Source: an uncultured Faecalibacterium sp. (GTDB taxonomy: Bacteria; Bacillota; Clostridia; Oscillospirales; Ruminococcaceae). From it: a stretch of DNA of 14,590 nt. This document shows, piece by piece, positions 1-7,137 of this stretch. The notes beneath the pieces were generated by a model that worked only from the letters and a program-made list of their open reading frames with translations, was not told the DNA's origin and made no database searches. The stretch lies in the NCBI GenBank assembly GCA_934561555.1, contig CAKTGQ010000037.1, positions 1-14,590 of the forward strand, written 5' to 3'. The translations under genes and the position numbers were made by a program. Each line of letters begins with the position of its first letter. The first letter of the stretch is position 1.

Positions 1-106
1 GGCGGTGCAGCACACAAAATACCCCATTTACGGGGTGCAGTTCCACCCGGAATCCATCCTGACCCCGCAGGGTCGGCGCATCTTGAAAAATTTTATGGAG
101 GGCTGA
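1..106 (+). CDS. trpG: Anthranilate synthase component II (glutamine amidotransferase), 3' end only
   Basis: Only the last 34 codons are in the window; the frame begins at base 2 and ends with TGA at 104-106. The visible part contains the class I glutamine amidotransferase motif Q-F-H-P-E-S, whose His and Glu complete the Cys-His-Glu triad that frees ammonia from glutamine. TrpG hands that ammonia to TrpE to make anthranilate from chorismate. Pabs/TrpG-type subunits share this tail, so assignment to TrpG rests on the position 4 bases before trpD. The ending, with a basic residue run and then a short NFMEG tail, is normal for the family, so the 3' end looks intact. The gene starts outside the window. 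Confidence 0.9.
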   Translation, partial: AVQHTKYPIYGVQFHPESILTPQGRRILKNFMEG

Positions 107-110
107 GAAA

Positions 111-1142
111 ATGATCAAAGAAGCCATTGTGAAGATCGTCAGCAAGCAGGACCTGACCTACGACGAAGCCTACGCGGTCATGAACGAGATCATGAGCGGC
201 GAGACGACGCCCACCCAGAACGCCGCGTTTCTGGCGGCGCTCTCCACCAAGAGCGCCAAGGCTGAGACCACCGACGAGATCGCAGGCTGCGCCGCTGCCA
301 TGCGCGACCACGCCACCAAGGTGGATACCGGCATGGACATCTTTGAGATCGTCGGCACCGGCGGCGACAATGCCCACAGCTTCAACATCTCCACCACCTC
401 GGCGCTGGTGGCGGCGGCAGGCGGCATGAAGGTCGCCAAGCACGGCAACCGGGCGGCCTCTTCCCAGTGCGGCACTGCCGACTGTCTGGAGGCGCTGGGC
501 GTGAACATCCAGCAAAGCCCCGCCCGCTGTGTGGAGCTGCTGAACGAGGCGGGCATCTGCTTCTTCTTCGCCCAGAAATACCACACCTCTATGAAATACG
601 TCGGCCCCATCCGCAGGGAGCTGGGCTTCCGCACCGTGTTCAACATCCTCGGCCCCCTCACCAATCCCGGCTCCCCCAAGATGCAGCTGCTGGGCGTCTA
701 CGACGAATATCTCGTGGAGCCGCTGGCGCAGGTGCTCATCAGTCTGGGCGTCCGGCGCGGCATGGTGGTCTACGGCAGGGACAAGCTGGACGAGATCTCC
801 CTCAGCGCCCCCACCAAGGTCTGCGAGATCAAGGACGGCTGGTACAAGTGCTACACCATCACGCCGGAGCAGTTCGGGCTGACCCGCTGCGAAAAGGCCG
901 ACCTTGTGGGCGGCACCCCGGCCGAAAACGCCGCCATCACCCGGGCGATCCTTGCCGGGGAAAAAAGCCCCAAGCGGGACGCCGTGCTGCTGAACGCGGG
1001 CGCTTCCCTTTACATCGGCGGCAAGGCTGAGACCATGGCAGATGGCATTGCGCTGGCGGCGCAGCTGATCGACAGCGGCAAGGCGGCGGCTGTACTGGAA
1101 AAATTCATCGCCGTGAGCAACCGCCCGGAGGAGACCGCATGA
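111..1142 (+). CDS. trpD: Anthranilate phosphoribosyltransferase
   Basis: 343 aa, the usual length for a stand-alone TrpD. It transfers the phosphoribosyl group of PRPP to anthranilate, the second step of the branch, in the cytoplasm. Visible hallmarks are the N-terminal helical domain (about 1-70), the glycine-rich PRPP loop GTGGD at residues 82-86 followed by SFNIST, and the KHGNR anthranilate/PRPP motif at 110-114. A conserved [19 protein letters not shown] segment follows. The ATG is supported by GGAGGG at 97-102, 8 bases upstream. Its stop overlaps the trpC start in an ATGA, which suggests translational coupling. It is not fused to trpG, unlike in enterobacteria. Confidence 0.97.
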   Translation: MIKEAIVKIVSKQDLTYDEAYAVMNEIMSGETTPTQNAAFLAALSTKSAKAETTDEIAGCAAAMRDHATKVDTGMDIFEIVGTGGDNAHSFNISTTSALVAAAGGMKVAKHGNRAASSQCGTADCLEALGVNIQQSPARCVELLNEAGICFFFAQKYHTSMKYVGPIRRELGFRTVFNILGPLTNPGSPKMQLLGVYDEYLVEPLAQVLISLGVRRGMVVYGRDKLDEISLSAPTKVCEIKDGWYKCYTITPEQFGLTRCEKADLVGGTPAENAAITRAILAGEKSPKRDAVLLNAGASLYIGGKAETMADGIALAAQLIDSGKAAAVLEKFIAVSNRPEETA

Positions 1143-1921
1143 ACATTTTAGACCAGCTGGCCGAAGCCGCCCGGCAGCGGGTGGAAAAAGCCAAACAGCA
1201 GACCCCGCTTGCCGAGATCAAGCGGCAGGCGCTGGCGCTGCCGAAGGGCGATCTCCGCTTTGAAAAAGCACTGGCAAAGCCGGGGCTTTCCTTCATCTGC
1301 GAGTGCAAAAAGGCATCGCCCTCCAAGGGGCTGATCGCACCGGACTTTCCGTACCTGCAAATTGCCAAGGAATACGAAGCCGCCGGGGCAGATGCCATTT
1401 CAGTGCTCACAGAGCCAAAGTGGTTCTTGGGCAGCGACAGCTATTTAAAAGAGATATCCTCTGCCGTCTCTACGCCCTGCCTGCGCAAGGATTTTACGGT
1501 GGATGACTACATGATCTACGAAGCAAAGCTTCTCGGTGCATCGGCGGTGCTGCTCATCTGTGCCATTCTGGACGATGCACAGCTGCGGGAATACCTTGCC
1601 ATCTGCGAGGACTTGGGGCTTTCCGCTCTGGTGGAAGCCCACGAGGATGCCGAGGTGGACCGGGCGCTTGCCGCCGGGGCACGCATCCTTGGCGTGAACA
1701 ACCGCAACCTGAAAACCTTTACGGTGGATACCGAGAACAGCCGCCGCCTGCGGGCGCGTATCCCGCAGGACGTGCTGTTTGTTTCGGAAAGCGGCGTAAA
1801 AACCGCCGAGGATGTTGCCGGGCTTGCCGCCATCGGGGCGGACGCCGTGCTTATTGGCGAAACGCTCATGCGTGCACCGGACAAGACCGCAAAGCTGCGG
1901 GAGCTGAAAGGGCTGTTGTGA
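1139..1921 (+). CDS. trpC: Indole-3-glycerol phosphate synthase
   Basis: 260 aa (beta/alpha)8 barrel, normal for a monofunctional IGPS. It closes the indole ring of CdRP with loss of CO2 and water. Catalytic motifs known for the family are all present in order: [10 protein letters not shown] (Glu and Lys of the active site), R-K-D-F (general-acid Lys), V-E-A-H (Glu), G-V-N-N-R-N-L (Asn) and S-E-S-G-V (Glu), with G-x-x-x-V-L-I-G-E phosphate binding near the C-terminus. The start overlaps trpD by 4 bases and has a strong GGAGGAG 5 bases upstream. The trpF function is a separate downstream gene, unlike the TrpC-F fusion of E. coli. Confidence 0.97.
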   Translation: MNILDQLAEAARQRVEKAKQQTPLAEIKRQALALPKGDLRFEKALAKPGLSFICECKKASPSKGLIAPDFPYLQIAKEYEAAGADAISVLTEPKWFLGSDSYLKEISSAVSTPCLRKDFTVDDYMIYEAKLLGASAVLLICAILDDAQLREYLAICEDLGLSALVEAHEDAEVDRALAAGARILGVNNRNLKTFTVDTENSRRLRARIPQDVLFVSESGVKTAEDVAGLAAIGADAVLIGETLMRAPDKTAKLRELKGLL

Positions 1922-1922
1922 T

Positions 1923-2543
1923 ATGACCAAGATCAAATTCTGCGGTCTGACCCGTGCGGAGGACATCGCGGCAGCAAACGCGCTGAAGCCGGAATATATC
2001 GGCTTTGTGTTTGCCCCCAAAAGCAAACGGTATGTCTCCCCGCAGCAGGCGGCGCAGCTTCGGGCAAGGCTTGACCCCGCCATCAAGGCGGTGGGCGTGT
2101 TCGTGAACGAACCGCCGGAGGCGGTCGCCCGGCTGCTGAACGAAGATATCCTTGATATCGCCCAGCTGCACGGGCAGGAGGATGCCACTTACCTTGCCCG
2201 CCTGCGCAGCTTGACCGCAAAGCCGCTCTGGCAGGCCTTCCGGGCAGAAAGTGCCGCAGGCTTAGCCGCTGCCGCCCGAAGCACGGCAGACATGGTACTG
2301 CTGGACTCCGGCGCAGGCGGCACCGGCACGGTGTTCAACTGGAAACTGCTGCAGGGCTTTCCGCGGCCTTACATTCTGGCTGGCGGGCTGGATGCAGACA
2401 ACGCGGCAGACGCCGTGACCCGGCTGCATCCTTACGCGGTGGATGTAAGCTCCGGCATTGAAACGGCAGGGAAGAAGGACCCCGCAAAGATGGCGGCTTT
2501 TGCAGCCGCTGTACGCGGGCAGGACAACGAAGGAAAGGAATGA
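1923..2543 (+). CDS. trpF: Phosphoribosylanthranilate isomerase
   Basis: 206 aa. It performs the Amadori rearrangement of phosphoribosyl-anthranilate to CdRP, the step between TrpD and TrpC. The N-terminus KIKFCGLTR places the catalytic general base at Cys7, and the general acid is Asp128 in LLDSGAGGTG. Other family segments are YIGFVFAPKSKRYVS, DIAQLHG (about residue 80) and LAGGLDADN with the SSGIE phosphate loop near the end. The ATG sits one base after the trpC stop, so translation is probably coupled; a weak AAAGGG lies 10 bases upstream. The length and all landmarks are typical. Confidence 0.96.
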   Translation: MTKIKFCGLTRAEDIAAANALKPEYIGFVFAPKSKRYVSPQQAAQLRARLDPAIKAVGVFVNEPPEAVARLLNEDILDIAQLHGQEDATYLARLRSLTAKPLWQAFRAESAAGLAAAARSTADMVLLDSGAGGTGTVFNWKLLQGFPRPYILAGGLDADNAADAVTRLHPYAVDVSSGIETAGKKDPAKMAAFAAAVRGQDNEGKE

Positions 2544-2549
2544 ACGACC

Positions 2550-3740
2550 ATGACGAACCCCAACGGACGCTTTGGCATCCACGGCGGGCAGTATATCCCC
2601 GAAACGCTGATGAATGCCGTGATCGAGCTGGAGGAAGCCTACAACCATTATAAGGACGACCCGGAGTTCAACCGGGAACTCACCGAGCTGCTCAATGAGT
2701 ACGCAGGCCGCCCCAGCCGCCTGTACTACGCAAAAAAGATGACCGAGGATCTCGGCGGCGCAAAAATTTACCTCAAGCGCGAGGATCTGAACCACACCGG
2801 TGCACATAAGATCAACAACGTCCTCGGGCAGGCACTGCTTGCCAAAAAGATGGGCAAGACCCGCCTTATCGCCGAGACCGGCGCAGGTCAGCACGGCGTA
2901 GCCACCGCCACCGCCGCCGCCCTGATGGGCATGGAGTGCGTGGTGTTCATGGGCGAGGAGGATACCAAGCGTCAGGCGCTGAACGTCTACCGGATGCGTC
3001 TTTTGGGCGCAGAGGTCATCCCCGTTACCAGCGGCACCGGCACGCTGAAGGATGCCGTGTCCGAAGCCATGCGCGAGTGGACCAGCCGCATCAGCGACAC
3101 CCACTACTGCCTTGGCTCGGTGATGGGGCCGCACCCCTTCCCCACCATCGTGCGCGATTTTCAGGCGGTCATCTCCAAGGAGATCAAGGAGCAGATGCTG
3201 GAAAAGGAAGGCCGCCTGCCGGATGCCGTCATTGCCTGTGTGGGCGGTGGCTCCAACGCCATCGGCAGCTTCTACAACTTTATCAACGATAAGAGCGTGC
3301 GCCTGATCGGCTGCGAGGCCGCAGGCCGCGGCATTGATACCTTCGAGACTGCCGCCACCATCAACACGGGACGTCTGGGCATTTTCCACGGCATGAAGTC
3401 CTATTTCTGTCAGGACGAATACGGCCAGATCGCACCGGTGTACTCCATCTCCGCCGGTCTGGATTACCCCGGCATCGGCCCGGAGCACGCATGGCTGCAC
3501 GATACCGGCCGCGCCGAGTATGTAGCCGTTACCGACGACGAAGCGGTAAACGCCTTTGAGTATCTGGCACGTACCGAGGGCATCATCCCGGCTATCGAGT
3601 CCGCCCACGCCGTGGCACAGGCCATCAAGCTGGCGCCCACCATGGACAAGGACAAGATCATCGTCATCACCATTTCCGGCCGCGGCGATAAGGACTGCGC
3701 CGCTATTGCCCGTTACAGAGGGGAGGATCTTCATGAGTAA
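2550..3740 (+). CDS. trpB: Tryptophan synthase beta chain
   Basis: 396 aa, standard for TrpB1. It condenses indole with serine using pyridoxal phosphate, as part of the alpha2beta2 complex. The PLP-binding lysine is Lys87 in HTGAHKINN and the catalytic glutamate is Glu109 in AETGAGQHG. Both fall at the same numbers as in the enterobacterial enzyme. The phosphate loop GGGSNAIG and the C-terminal ISGRGDKD (PLP pyridine contact) are intact. Six bases separate it from trpF, with AAAGGAA as a probable ribosome site. Its last codons overlap the start of trpA by 8 bases, matching the need for equal amounts of both subunits. Nothing suggests the TrpB2 subclass. Confidence 0.98.
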   Translation: MTNPNGRFGIHGGQYIPETLMNAVIELEEAYNHYKDDPEFNRELTELLNEYAGRPSRLYYAKKMTEDLGGAKIYLKREDLNHTGAHKINNVLGQALLAKKMGKTRLIAETGAGQHGVATATAAALMGMECVVFMGEEDTKRQALNVYRMRLLGAEVIPVTSGTGTLKDAVSEAMREWTSRISDTHYCLGSVMGPHPFPTIVRDFQAVISKEIKEQMLEKEGRLPDAVIACVGGGSNAIGSFYNFINDKSVRLIGCEAAGRGIDTFETAATINTGRLGIFHGMKSYFCQDEYGQIAPVYSISAGLDYPGIGPEHAWLHDTGRAEYVAVTDDEAVNAFEYLARTEGIIPAIESAHAVAQAIKLAPTMDKDKIIVITISGRGDKDCAAIARYRGEDLHE

Positions 3741-4506
3741 CATTGCCAAAGCCTTTGCAGAGGGCAAGGCTTTTATCCCGTTCATCACCTGCGGCGACCC
3801 CGACTTAAAAACCACCGCCGCCGCCATCCGCGCCATGGCTGCAAACGGTGCCGACCTCATTGAACTGGGTATCCCCTTCTCCGACCCTACCGCCGAGGGC
3901 CCGGTCATTCAGGGCGCAAACCTCCGCGCCCTGCAGGCAGGCACCACCACGGATAAGGTCTTTGACCTTGTGCGGGAGGTGCGCCGGGATGTGACCATCC
4001 CCATGGTGTTCATGACTTATGCAAATGTTGTGTTCTCCTACGGGGCCGAGCGCTTCCTCTCCACCTGCGCAGAGATCGGCATCGACGGGCTGATTCTGCC
4101 CGACCTGCCCTATGATGAAAAGGACGAGTTTGCGCCCATCTGCCGCCAGTACGGCGTGGATCTTATCTCCATGATCGCACCCACCTCGGAAAACCGCATT
4201 GCCATGATCGCCAAGGAAGCGGAGGGCTTTTTGTATATCGTATCCAGCCTTGGCGTCACCGGCACCCGCAGCGAGATCAAGACCGACCTTGCCGCCATTG
4301 TAAAGGTGGTGCGGGAGAATACCAAGACGCCCTGCGCCATCGGCTTTGGCATCTCCACCCCGGAGCAGGCAGCAAAGATGGCAGGCATTGCCGATGGCGC
4401 GATTGTCGGCTCGGCCATCATCAAGCTGCTGGAGCAGTACGGCACCGCCGCGCCGGAGCAGATCGGTGCCTACGTCAAGCGCATGAAGGACGCCGTGCGC
4501 GGATAA
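3733..4506 (+). CDS. trpA: Tryptophan synthase alpha chain, Glu at the usual catalytic Asp
   Basis: 257 aa TIM barrel that cleaves indole-glycerol phosphate and channels indole to TrpB. I chose the ATG at 3733, because it starts [24 protein letters not shown], aligns with other TrpA proteins and has GGGGAGG about 7 bases upstream. The same frame is open further left, but that stretch lies inside trpB and is not TrpA-like. The first catalytic residue is Glu44 in [10 protein letters not shown], equivalent to Glu49 of E. coli. The partner that should be Asp60 (L-A-D-G-P) is here Glu55 in T-A-E-G-P. Phosphate loops G-V-T-G-T-R and G-F-G-I-S and the C-terminal G-S-A-I-I are conserved, so it is probably active. 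It is the last gene of the operon. Confidence 0.97.
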   Translation: MSNIAKAFAEGKAFIPFITCGDPDLKTTAAAIRAMAANGADLIELGIPFSDPTAEGPVIQGANLRALQAGTTTDKVFDLVREVRRDVTIPMVFMTYANVVFSYGAERFLSTCAEIGIDGLILPDLPYDEKDEFAPICRQYGVDLISMIAPTSENRIAMIAKEAEGFLYIVSSLGVTGTRSEIKTDLAAIVKVVRENTKTPCAIGFGISTPEQAAKMAGIADGAIVGSAIIKLLEQYGTAAPEQIGAYVKRMKDAVRG

Positions 4507-4593
4507 GATCGTAGGGAAAATATATGGGTAATAGGCGCAACGCTCCGCAAAGTGCATCTTGACAAAGTTTCCGGAATATCGTATTATCTTCCC

Positions 4594-4621
4594 AGAAAAG
4601 TCGCCAACGGGCGGCTTTTCT
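4594..4621 (+). terminator. Intrinsic terminator of the trp operon
   Basis: Twelve-base arms AGAAAAGTCGCC (4594-4605) and GGCGGCTTTTCT (4610-4621) pair fully if one U-G is allowed, with the loop AACG. The U-rich part lies within the 3' arm. It sits 88 bases after the trpA stop. Confidence 0.75.
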
Positions 4622-4632
4622 CAAGGCAAGAA

Positions 4633-4648
4633 GTTAGTTAAATCTAAC
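4633..4648. promoter_or_regulatory. Palindrome resembling a DtxR/IdeR-type metal-regulator operator
   Basis: GTTAG (4633-4637), six AT bases, CTAAC (4644-4648). The TTAG-N6-CTAA layout resembles boxes bound by DtxR-family iron or manganese regulators. It lies about 85 bases before the DUF454 gene. No good -35/-10 pair is visible around it, so the regulatory role is inferred only. Confidence 0.35.
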
Positions 4649-4734
4649 ATTCAGGATCTCTGTTTTGAAACCATGACAGAGCCGCGCACCCTGCACTGCC
4701 GTACAGCAACACAAAAAATCAACAGGAGAAGATG

Positions 4735-5139
4735 ATGAAAAAACTATTAAAAGCATTTTGGATCGTACTGGGCTTTCTTTGCATGGTTTTGGGCACTGTG
4801 GGGATCGTGCTCCCCATTCTGCCCACTGTCCCCTTCTACATGGCGACCCTGCTCTGCTTTGCGAAAAGCTCTCAAAAACTGCACGATTGGTTCGTAGGTA
4901 CGAACCTATACAAAAAGCATCTGGACAGCTTCGTTCAGAAAAAAGCCATGACAGCCGGAACAAAATGCAAGATCATCGCAATGGTCACCGCTGTTATGGC
5001 CATCGGCTTTCTTTGCATGAAAAATGCGCCCATCGGCAGGGTCTGCATTGCCGTGGTGTGGATCTGTCATTTGCTGTACTTCGCCCTGCGGATCAAGACC
5101 ATAAAGCCTGCTGAACAGGAACCAGAGAACGCAGAGTAA
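4735..5139 (+). CDS. DUF454 (YbaN-like) small inner-membrane protein
   Basis: 134 aa from the second of two adjacent ATGs. AGGAG at 4724-4728 is 6 bases from the ATG at 4735 but only 3 from that at 4732, so the second is preferred. The N-terminus carries the DUF454 signature: a first hydrophobic span (about 7-25), then [15 protein letters not shown] and a C-F-A-K-S-S turn near 40-46. Two more hydrophobic spans lie at about 74-94 and 100-120, and the C-terminal tail is acidic. The family (E. coli YbaN) has no established function, though some members lie near heme or iron genes. It stands alone here, 230 bases after trpA, converging on the acetyltransferase gene. Confidence 0.88.
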   Translation: MKKLLKAFWIVLGFLCMVLGTVGIVLPILPTVPFYMATLLCFAKSSQKLHDWFVGTNLYKKHLDSFVQKKAMTAGTKCKIIAMVTAVMAIGFLCMKNAPIGRVCIAVVWICHLLYFALRIKTIKPAEQEPENAE

Positions 5140-5140
5140 T

Positions 5141-5157
5141 TGCCTCTCACTGGGGCA
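5141..5157 (+). terminator. Weak hairpin between convergent genes
   Basis: TGCCTC (5141-5146) pairs with GGGGCA (5152-5157) around the loop TCACT, with one U-G pair. It is followed by a modestly U-rich ATTCATGTT. It starts 2 bases after the DUF454 stop and could end that transcript, but it is short. Confidence 0.3.
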
Positions 5158-5192
5158 TTCATGTTCCGCTTCGCTCCACAAACGCGAAGTTA

Positions 5193-5657
5193 TCACCCTG
5201 GTAATTCCATTTCATCGTTCATTTTTACAAATCCATACTTTTCATACAATGGTCGCCCCATCTCAGTTGCTTCTAATGAAATAGCTGTAATACCCTTGCT
5301 TTTAGTATCTCTAATCAGCATATCTAATGTTTTATAAGCAATTCCCAGTCTTCGATATTCAGGATCAGTATACATATTCATGATATAAGCTTTGTTTCCA
5401 TTTGGATTGTGGTAAGTCGGCATTACTTGAAAAAAACTAACACCACCAGCCCCTACAAAACGATTTTCGTCAAAAACCAAATATGCAATATGAGAGCCGT
5501 CACAAAGAGCTTTTTGATAATAATTATAGGATTGTCTTTCAACTTCGCTCATATCCGTATCAGCAGAAAGTTTATTAGCCGCTCTTAACACCTCTATTCT
5601 CGTTTCTGTCAATATATCGATATCTTCAAGCGTTGCTCTCTTGTATTTTAAATTCAT
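5193..5657 (-). CDS. GNAT-family N-acetyltransferase
   Basis: 154 aa from ATG at 5657. This start is preferred over the ATG 12 bases upstream because GGA precedes it by 7 bases and MNLKYKRATLEDI matches the usual GNAT beginning. GNAT proteins move an acetyl group from acetyl-CoA to an amine. The acetyl-CoA pyrophosphate loop (motif A) is R-R-L-G-I-A at residues 102-107, after the strand AYIMNMYTDPEY. The family's C-terminal Y-E-K-Y-G-F appears near residue 142. The substrate cannot be told. Base composition is much more AT-rich than in the trp and ppk1 genes, with many AAA, TTA and ATA codons, which points to acquisition from a low-GC donor. Confidence 0.88.
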   Translation of the reverse strand: MNLKYKRATLEDIDILTETRIEVLRAANKLSADTDMSEVERQSYNYYQKALCDGSHIAYLVFDENRFVGAGGVSFFQVMPTYHNPNGNKAYIMNMYTDPEYRRLGIAYKTLDMLIRDTKSKGITAISLEATEMGRPLYEKYGFVKMNDEMELPG

Positions 5658-5695
5658 ATCGCATTCCATCCTGCAAATTCCAAGTTGTTTTGTTC

Positions 5696-5701
5696 AGTAT
5701 A
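5696..5701 (-). promoter_or_regulatory. Probable -10 element for the acetyltransferase gene
   Basis: Read on the minus strand the hexamer is TATACT, five of six matches to TATAAT, 39 bases before the start codon. The position 17 bases upstream is a poor -35 (TTTTCC), but it lies in a small dyad, TTTCC-GCAGG-GGAAA, which could bind a regulator. Confidence 0.4.
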
Positions 5702-5910
5702 CCACGCATTTCCCCTGCGGAAAAGCTTCTCCTGCAACTATCCGCGCCCCGGCTCATACAATCTAACAACTATGTACCGGGAGGGATATCGTGTGCTGCT
5801 GATCTTACTGCAATTTTTCGCCACAAAATTTCTGTTTCTGGCGCTCCATCTGGAAAGCGGCTGCTTTCCGCGTCCACTCTTACGCCGACATCCCGAACCC
5901 ATGGGACCGT

Positions 5911-6303
5911 ATGCGTTGGTGCCGCTATGGTCTTGACCTGCTGCAAAAAGAGGTTGCCGCCATGGTGGGCATGGAAGAATGGCTCTATCGGGATCTGGAA
6001 AGCGGCGCATTTCACCGCAGCTTTACGCCGGAACTTGCGGACAAGCTCGCCGCCATTTACGGTATCCCGGTGGAGGATATTCTGGACGACTACACCCTGT
6101 TTCTGCACCGGGGCGGCGGAGCCTTCCTCCGCAGATACCGGGAGGCAAAAGGCTGGAGCCGTCAGCAGCTTGCCGACCACGCAAAGGTCAGCCGGACAAG
6201 CATCCGCTGCTGGGAGAGTGGACAAAAGACCATCAGTCAGAAGTGCTTTTGCCATCTGGTGGAAAACCTTGGTTCCGATTTTCCATCTATGCTTCGCATG
6301 TGA
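5911..6303 (+). CDS. Tandem helix-turn-helix (XRE-like) DNA-binding protein, possibly 5'-truncated
   Basis: 130 aa from the first in-frame ATG. Two Cro/C1-type helix-turn-helix units are recognisable. The first spans about 10-58 (L-L-Q-K-E-V-A-A-M-V-G through I-P-V-E-D-I-L-D-D-Y). The second begins near 72 (F-L-R-R-Y-R-E-A-K-G-W-S-R-Q-Q-L-A, then S-R-T-S-I-R-C-W-E-S-G at 94-104). It probably acts as a transcriptional regulator. The start is doubtful: there is no ribosome site before 5911, and the same frame stays open back to the TGA at 5800-5802 with a plausible Y-A-D-I-P-N-P-W-D-R lead-in but no ATG, GTG or TTG. It may have lost its true 5' end. It converges on the toxin gene across a shared hairpin. 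Confidence 0.7.
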   Translation: MRWCRYGLDLLQKEVAAMVGMEEWLYRDLESGAFHRSFTPELADKLAAIYGIPVEDILDDYTLFLHRGGGAFLRRYREAKGWSRQQLADHAKVSRTSIRCWESGQKTISQKCFCHLVENLGSDFPSMLRM

Positions 6304-6332
6304 GGTATGGTAATTTTTCTCCGGTCAAACGA

Positions 6333-6380
6333 AAAAGCCTGTCTGCAAGCCACGATATGTGGCAGCGCAGACAGGCTTTC
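6333..6380. terminator. Bidirectional terminator between the HTH gene and the toxin gene
   Basis: AAAGCCTGTCTGC (6334-6346) and GCAGACAGGCTTT (6367-6379) are perfect 13-base arms. Inside them GCCAC (6349-6353) pairs with GTGGC (6359-6363). A-runs at the left and T-runs at the right give a U-tract in both directions; the minus-strand one is stronger (TTTTTC). It fits two genes that end 27 bases and 9 bases away. Confidence 0.85.
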
Positions 6381-6389
6381 GTTATGGAA

Positions 6390-6614
6390 TCATAAGGCCG
6401 GGTTGGAATCCACCAGCACATGGGTGGGCTGGTTTTTCTTCTTTTCCGTCCGGGTGGTAACAGTTGCAACGATCAATGTAGGCGAATGACGGTTTCCAAT
6501 GTTGTTCTGCAGAACTACCACAGGGCGTTTCCCGCCCTGTTCCGAGCCGATATGCGGCTCCATGTCTGCATAGTAGATGTCCCCTCTGAGATATCTCCAA
6601 TTGTTCGGTAACAT
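6390..6614 (-). CDS. PemK/MazF-family mRNA interferase toxin, C-terminally shortened
   Basis: 74 aa from ATG at 6614, which has a strong AAGGAGG 9 bases upstream. MazF/PemK toxins are sequence-specific endoribonucleases kept in check by a partner antitoxin. The N-terminal two thirds match well: R-G-D-I-Y-Y-A-D at 10-17, G-S-E-Q-G-G-K-R-P-V with Arg30, I-G-N-R-H-S-P-T and V-A-T-V-T-T-R with Thr53. Arg30 and Thr53 align with the catalytic Arg25 and Thr48 of Bacillus MazF. The protein stops at T-H-V-L-V-D-S-N-P-A-L, about 40 residues short of the usual 110-120, losing the segment normally rich in V-L-L-E-Q-I-R-T-I-D-K-x-R. The -1 frame also stops almost at once, so one base change would not restore it. 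It is probably inactive or altered. Confidence 0.82.
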   Translation of the reverse strand: MLPNNWRYLRGDIYYADMEPHIGSEQGGKRPVVVLQNNIGNRHSPTLIVATVTTRTEKKKNQPTHVLVDSNPAL

Positions 6615-6642
6615 AAAAATCAACCTCCTTTTTATGTAAGAA

Positions 6643-6675
6643 ACAGCCGCCGCAGACGGATACCACGACGGCTGT
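6643..6675 (-). promoter_or_regulatory. Hairpin just upstream of the toxin ribosome site
   Basis: ACAGCCGCCG (6643-6652) and CGACGGCTGT (6666-6675) form a 10-base stem. In minus-strand RNA it is fully paired with one G-U, whereas plus-strand RNA would have a C-A mismatch. It lies between the 71-aa ORF and the toxin, about 20 bases before the Shine-Dalgarno, followed by TTTCTT. It could be an attenuator between the two genes or a binding site. Confidence 0.45.
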
Positions 6676-6699
6676 TGTTCAGGAGGTAAAACGAAACTG

Positions 6700-6915
6700 T
6701 CAGTTTTTCAGCGGCAGACTCATCTCACGGCTGGCACCGTTATAGATGCGGAGAATCTGCCGCATGTGGCGGTTTGCAGAACTTCCGGTGTCTTTCTGAG
6801 CCAGCTGCGTGATGGTTTTCGGATGTGTCCTTGCCAGCTGCTGCACCAGCCGTTCCCGGTCGTATTCGCCCTCATAGACGGAGATATCATTGTCTGGAAG
6901 TACCTGAAGCTGCAT
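6700..6915 (-). CDS. Small hypothetical protein upstream of the PemK/MazF gene
   Basis: 71 aa from ATG at 6915; a TTG at 6921 is also possible. I do not recognise the family. The middle (about 14-55) is charged and predicted helical: Y-E-G-E-Y-D-R-E-R-L-V-Q-Q-L-A, then K-T-I-T-Q-L-A-Q-K-D-T-G. Its K-T-I-T-Q-L-A-Q spacing is loosely like a helix-turn-helix, but I cannot confirm one. No good ribosome site precedes the ATG. The gene lies 85 bases upstream of the toxin on the same strand, so an antitoxin role is conceivable from position alone. The frame continues upstream through a TGA at 6925-6927 into another coding-like stretch, so this may be the 3' part of a broken gene. Confidence 0.45.
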   Translation of the reverse strand: MQLQVLPDNDISVYEGEYDRERLVQQLARTHPKTITQLAQKDTGSSANRHMRQILRIYNGASREMSLPLKN

Positions 6916-6924
6916 ATTCAATTT

Positions 6925-7038
6925 TCAAGGTTCGTCGGCTCCGGTTTCCGCTCCCTCTCGGGCCCGGTCCGTTTCCGTGACATAATTGTATCGTACTTTC
7001 GCAGAAAAGTTTATGAACTCGTAGTCCAAGTTACCCAC
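6925..7038 (-). CDS. Candidate short ORF in frame with the 71-aa gene
   Basis: 37 codons if it starts at GTG 7038; a TTG at 7029 has a better purine-rich site (AGAGGG) before it. The translation has ordinary protein character: D-Y-E-F-I-N-F-S-A-K-V-R-Y-N-Y-V-T-E-T, then R-A-R-E-G-A-E-T-G-A-D-E-P. It ends at TGA 6925-6927, 9 bases before the ATG of the next ORF and in the same frame. It could be a separate tiny gene, or the front part of one gene interrupted by TGA. I do not recognise it. The interval from here to 7329 otherwise holds two hairpin terminators and no convincing gene. Confidence 0.3.
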   Translation of the reverse strand: MGNLDYEFINFSAKVRYNYVTETDRAREGAETGADEP

Positions 7039-7080
7039 CCTCTTAGTCCACGCATTGTATACAACGCCCTCAAAAAGGCA

Positions 7081-7137
7081 AAAAATTCCCGTCTGAAAGC
7101 AAAACCTTCGCTTTGCCCTCAGACGGGATGTCTTTCT
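7081..7137 (-). terminator. Hairpin terminator, copy A of a three-member family
   Basis: Perfect 10-base arms TCCCGTCTGA (7087-7096) and TCAGACGGGA (7119-7128). On the minus strand the hairpin is followed by AATTTTTTG, a good U-tract; on the plus strand by the weaker TGTCTTTCT. No gene obviously needs it at this spot, apart from read-through from the right. Confidence 0.75.

Noticed and set aside
2262..3908. A 548-codon minus-strand open frame across trpF, trpB and trpA
   Set aside because: It crosses three real genes and gives a His-, Gly- and Ala-rich translation without domains. It is a GC-driven shadow.
4507..4731. A possible riboswitch or leader after trpA
   Set aside because: Apart from the terminator and the short palindrome I could not find a conserved aptamer layout or an anti-terminator pairing.
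5685..5936. An 83-codon plus-strand frame upstream of the HTH gene
   Set aside because: The translation is a low-information mix of hydrophobic residues. It overlaps the HTH coding frame and the acetyltransferase promoter, and has no ribosome site.
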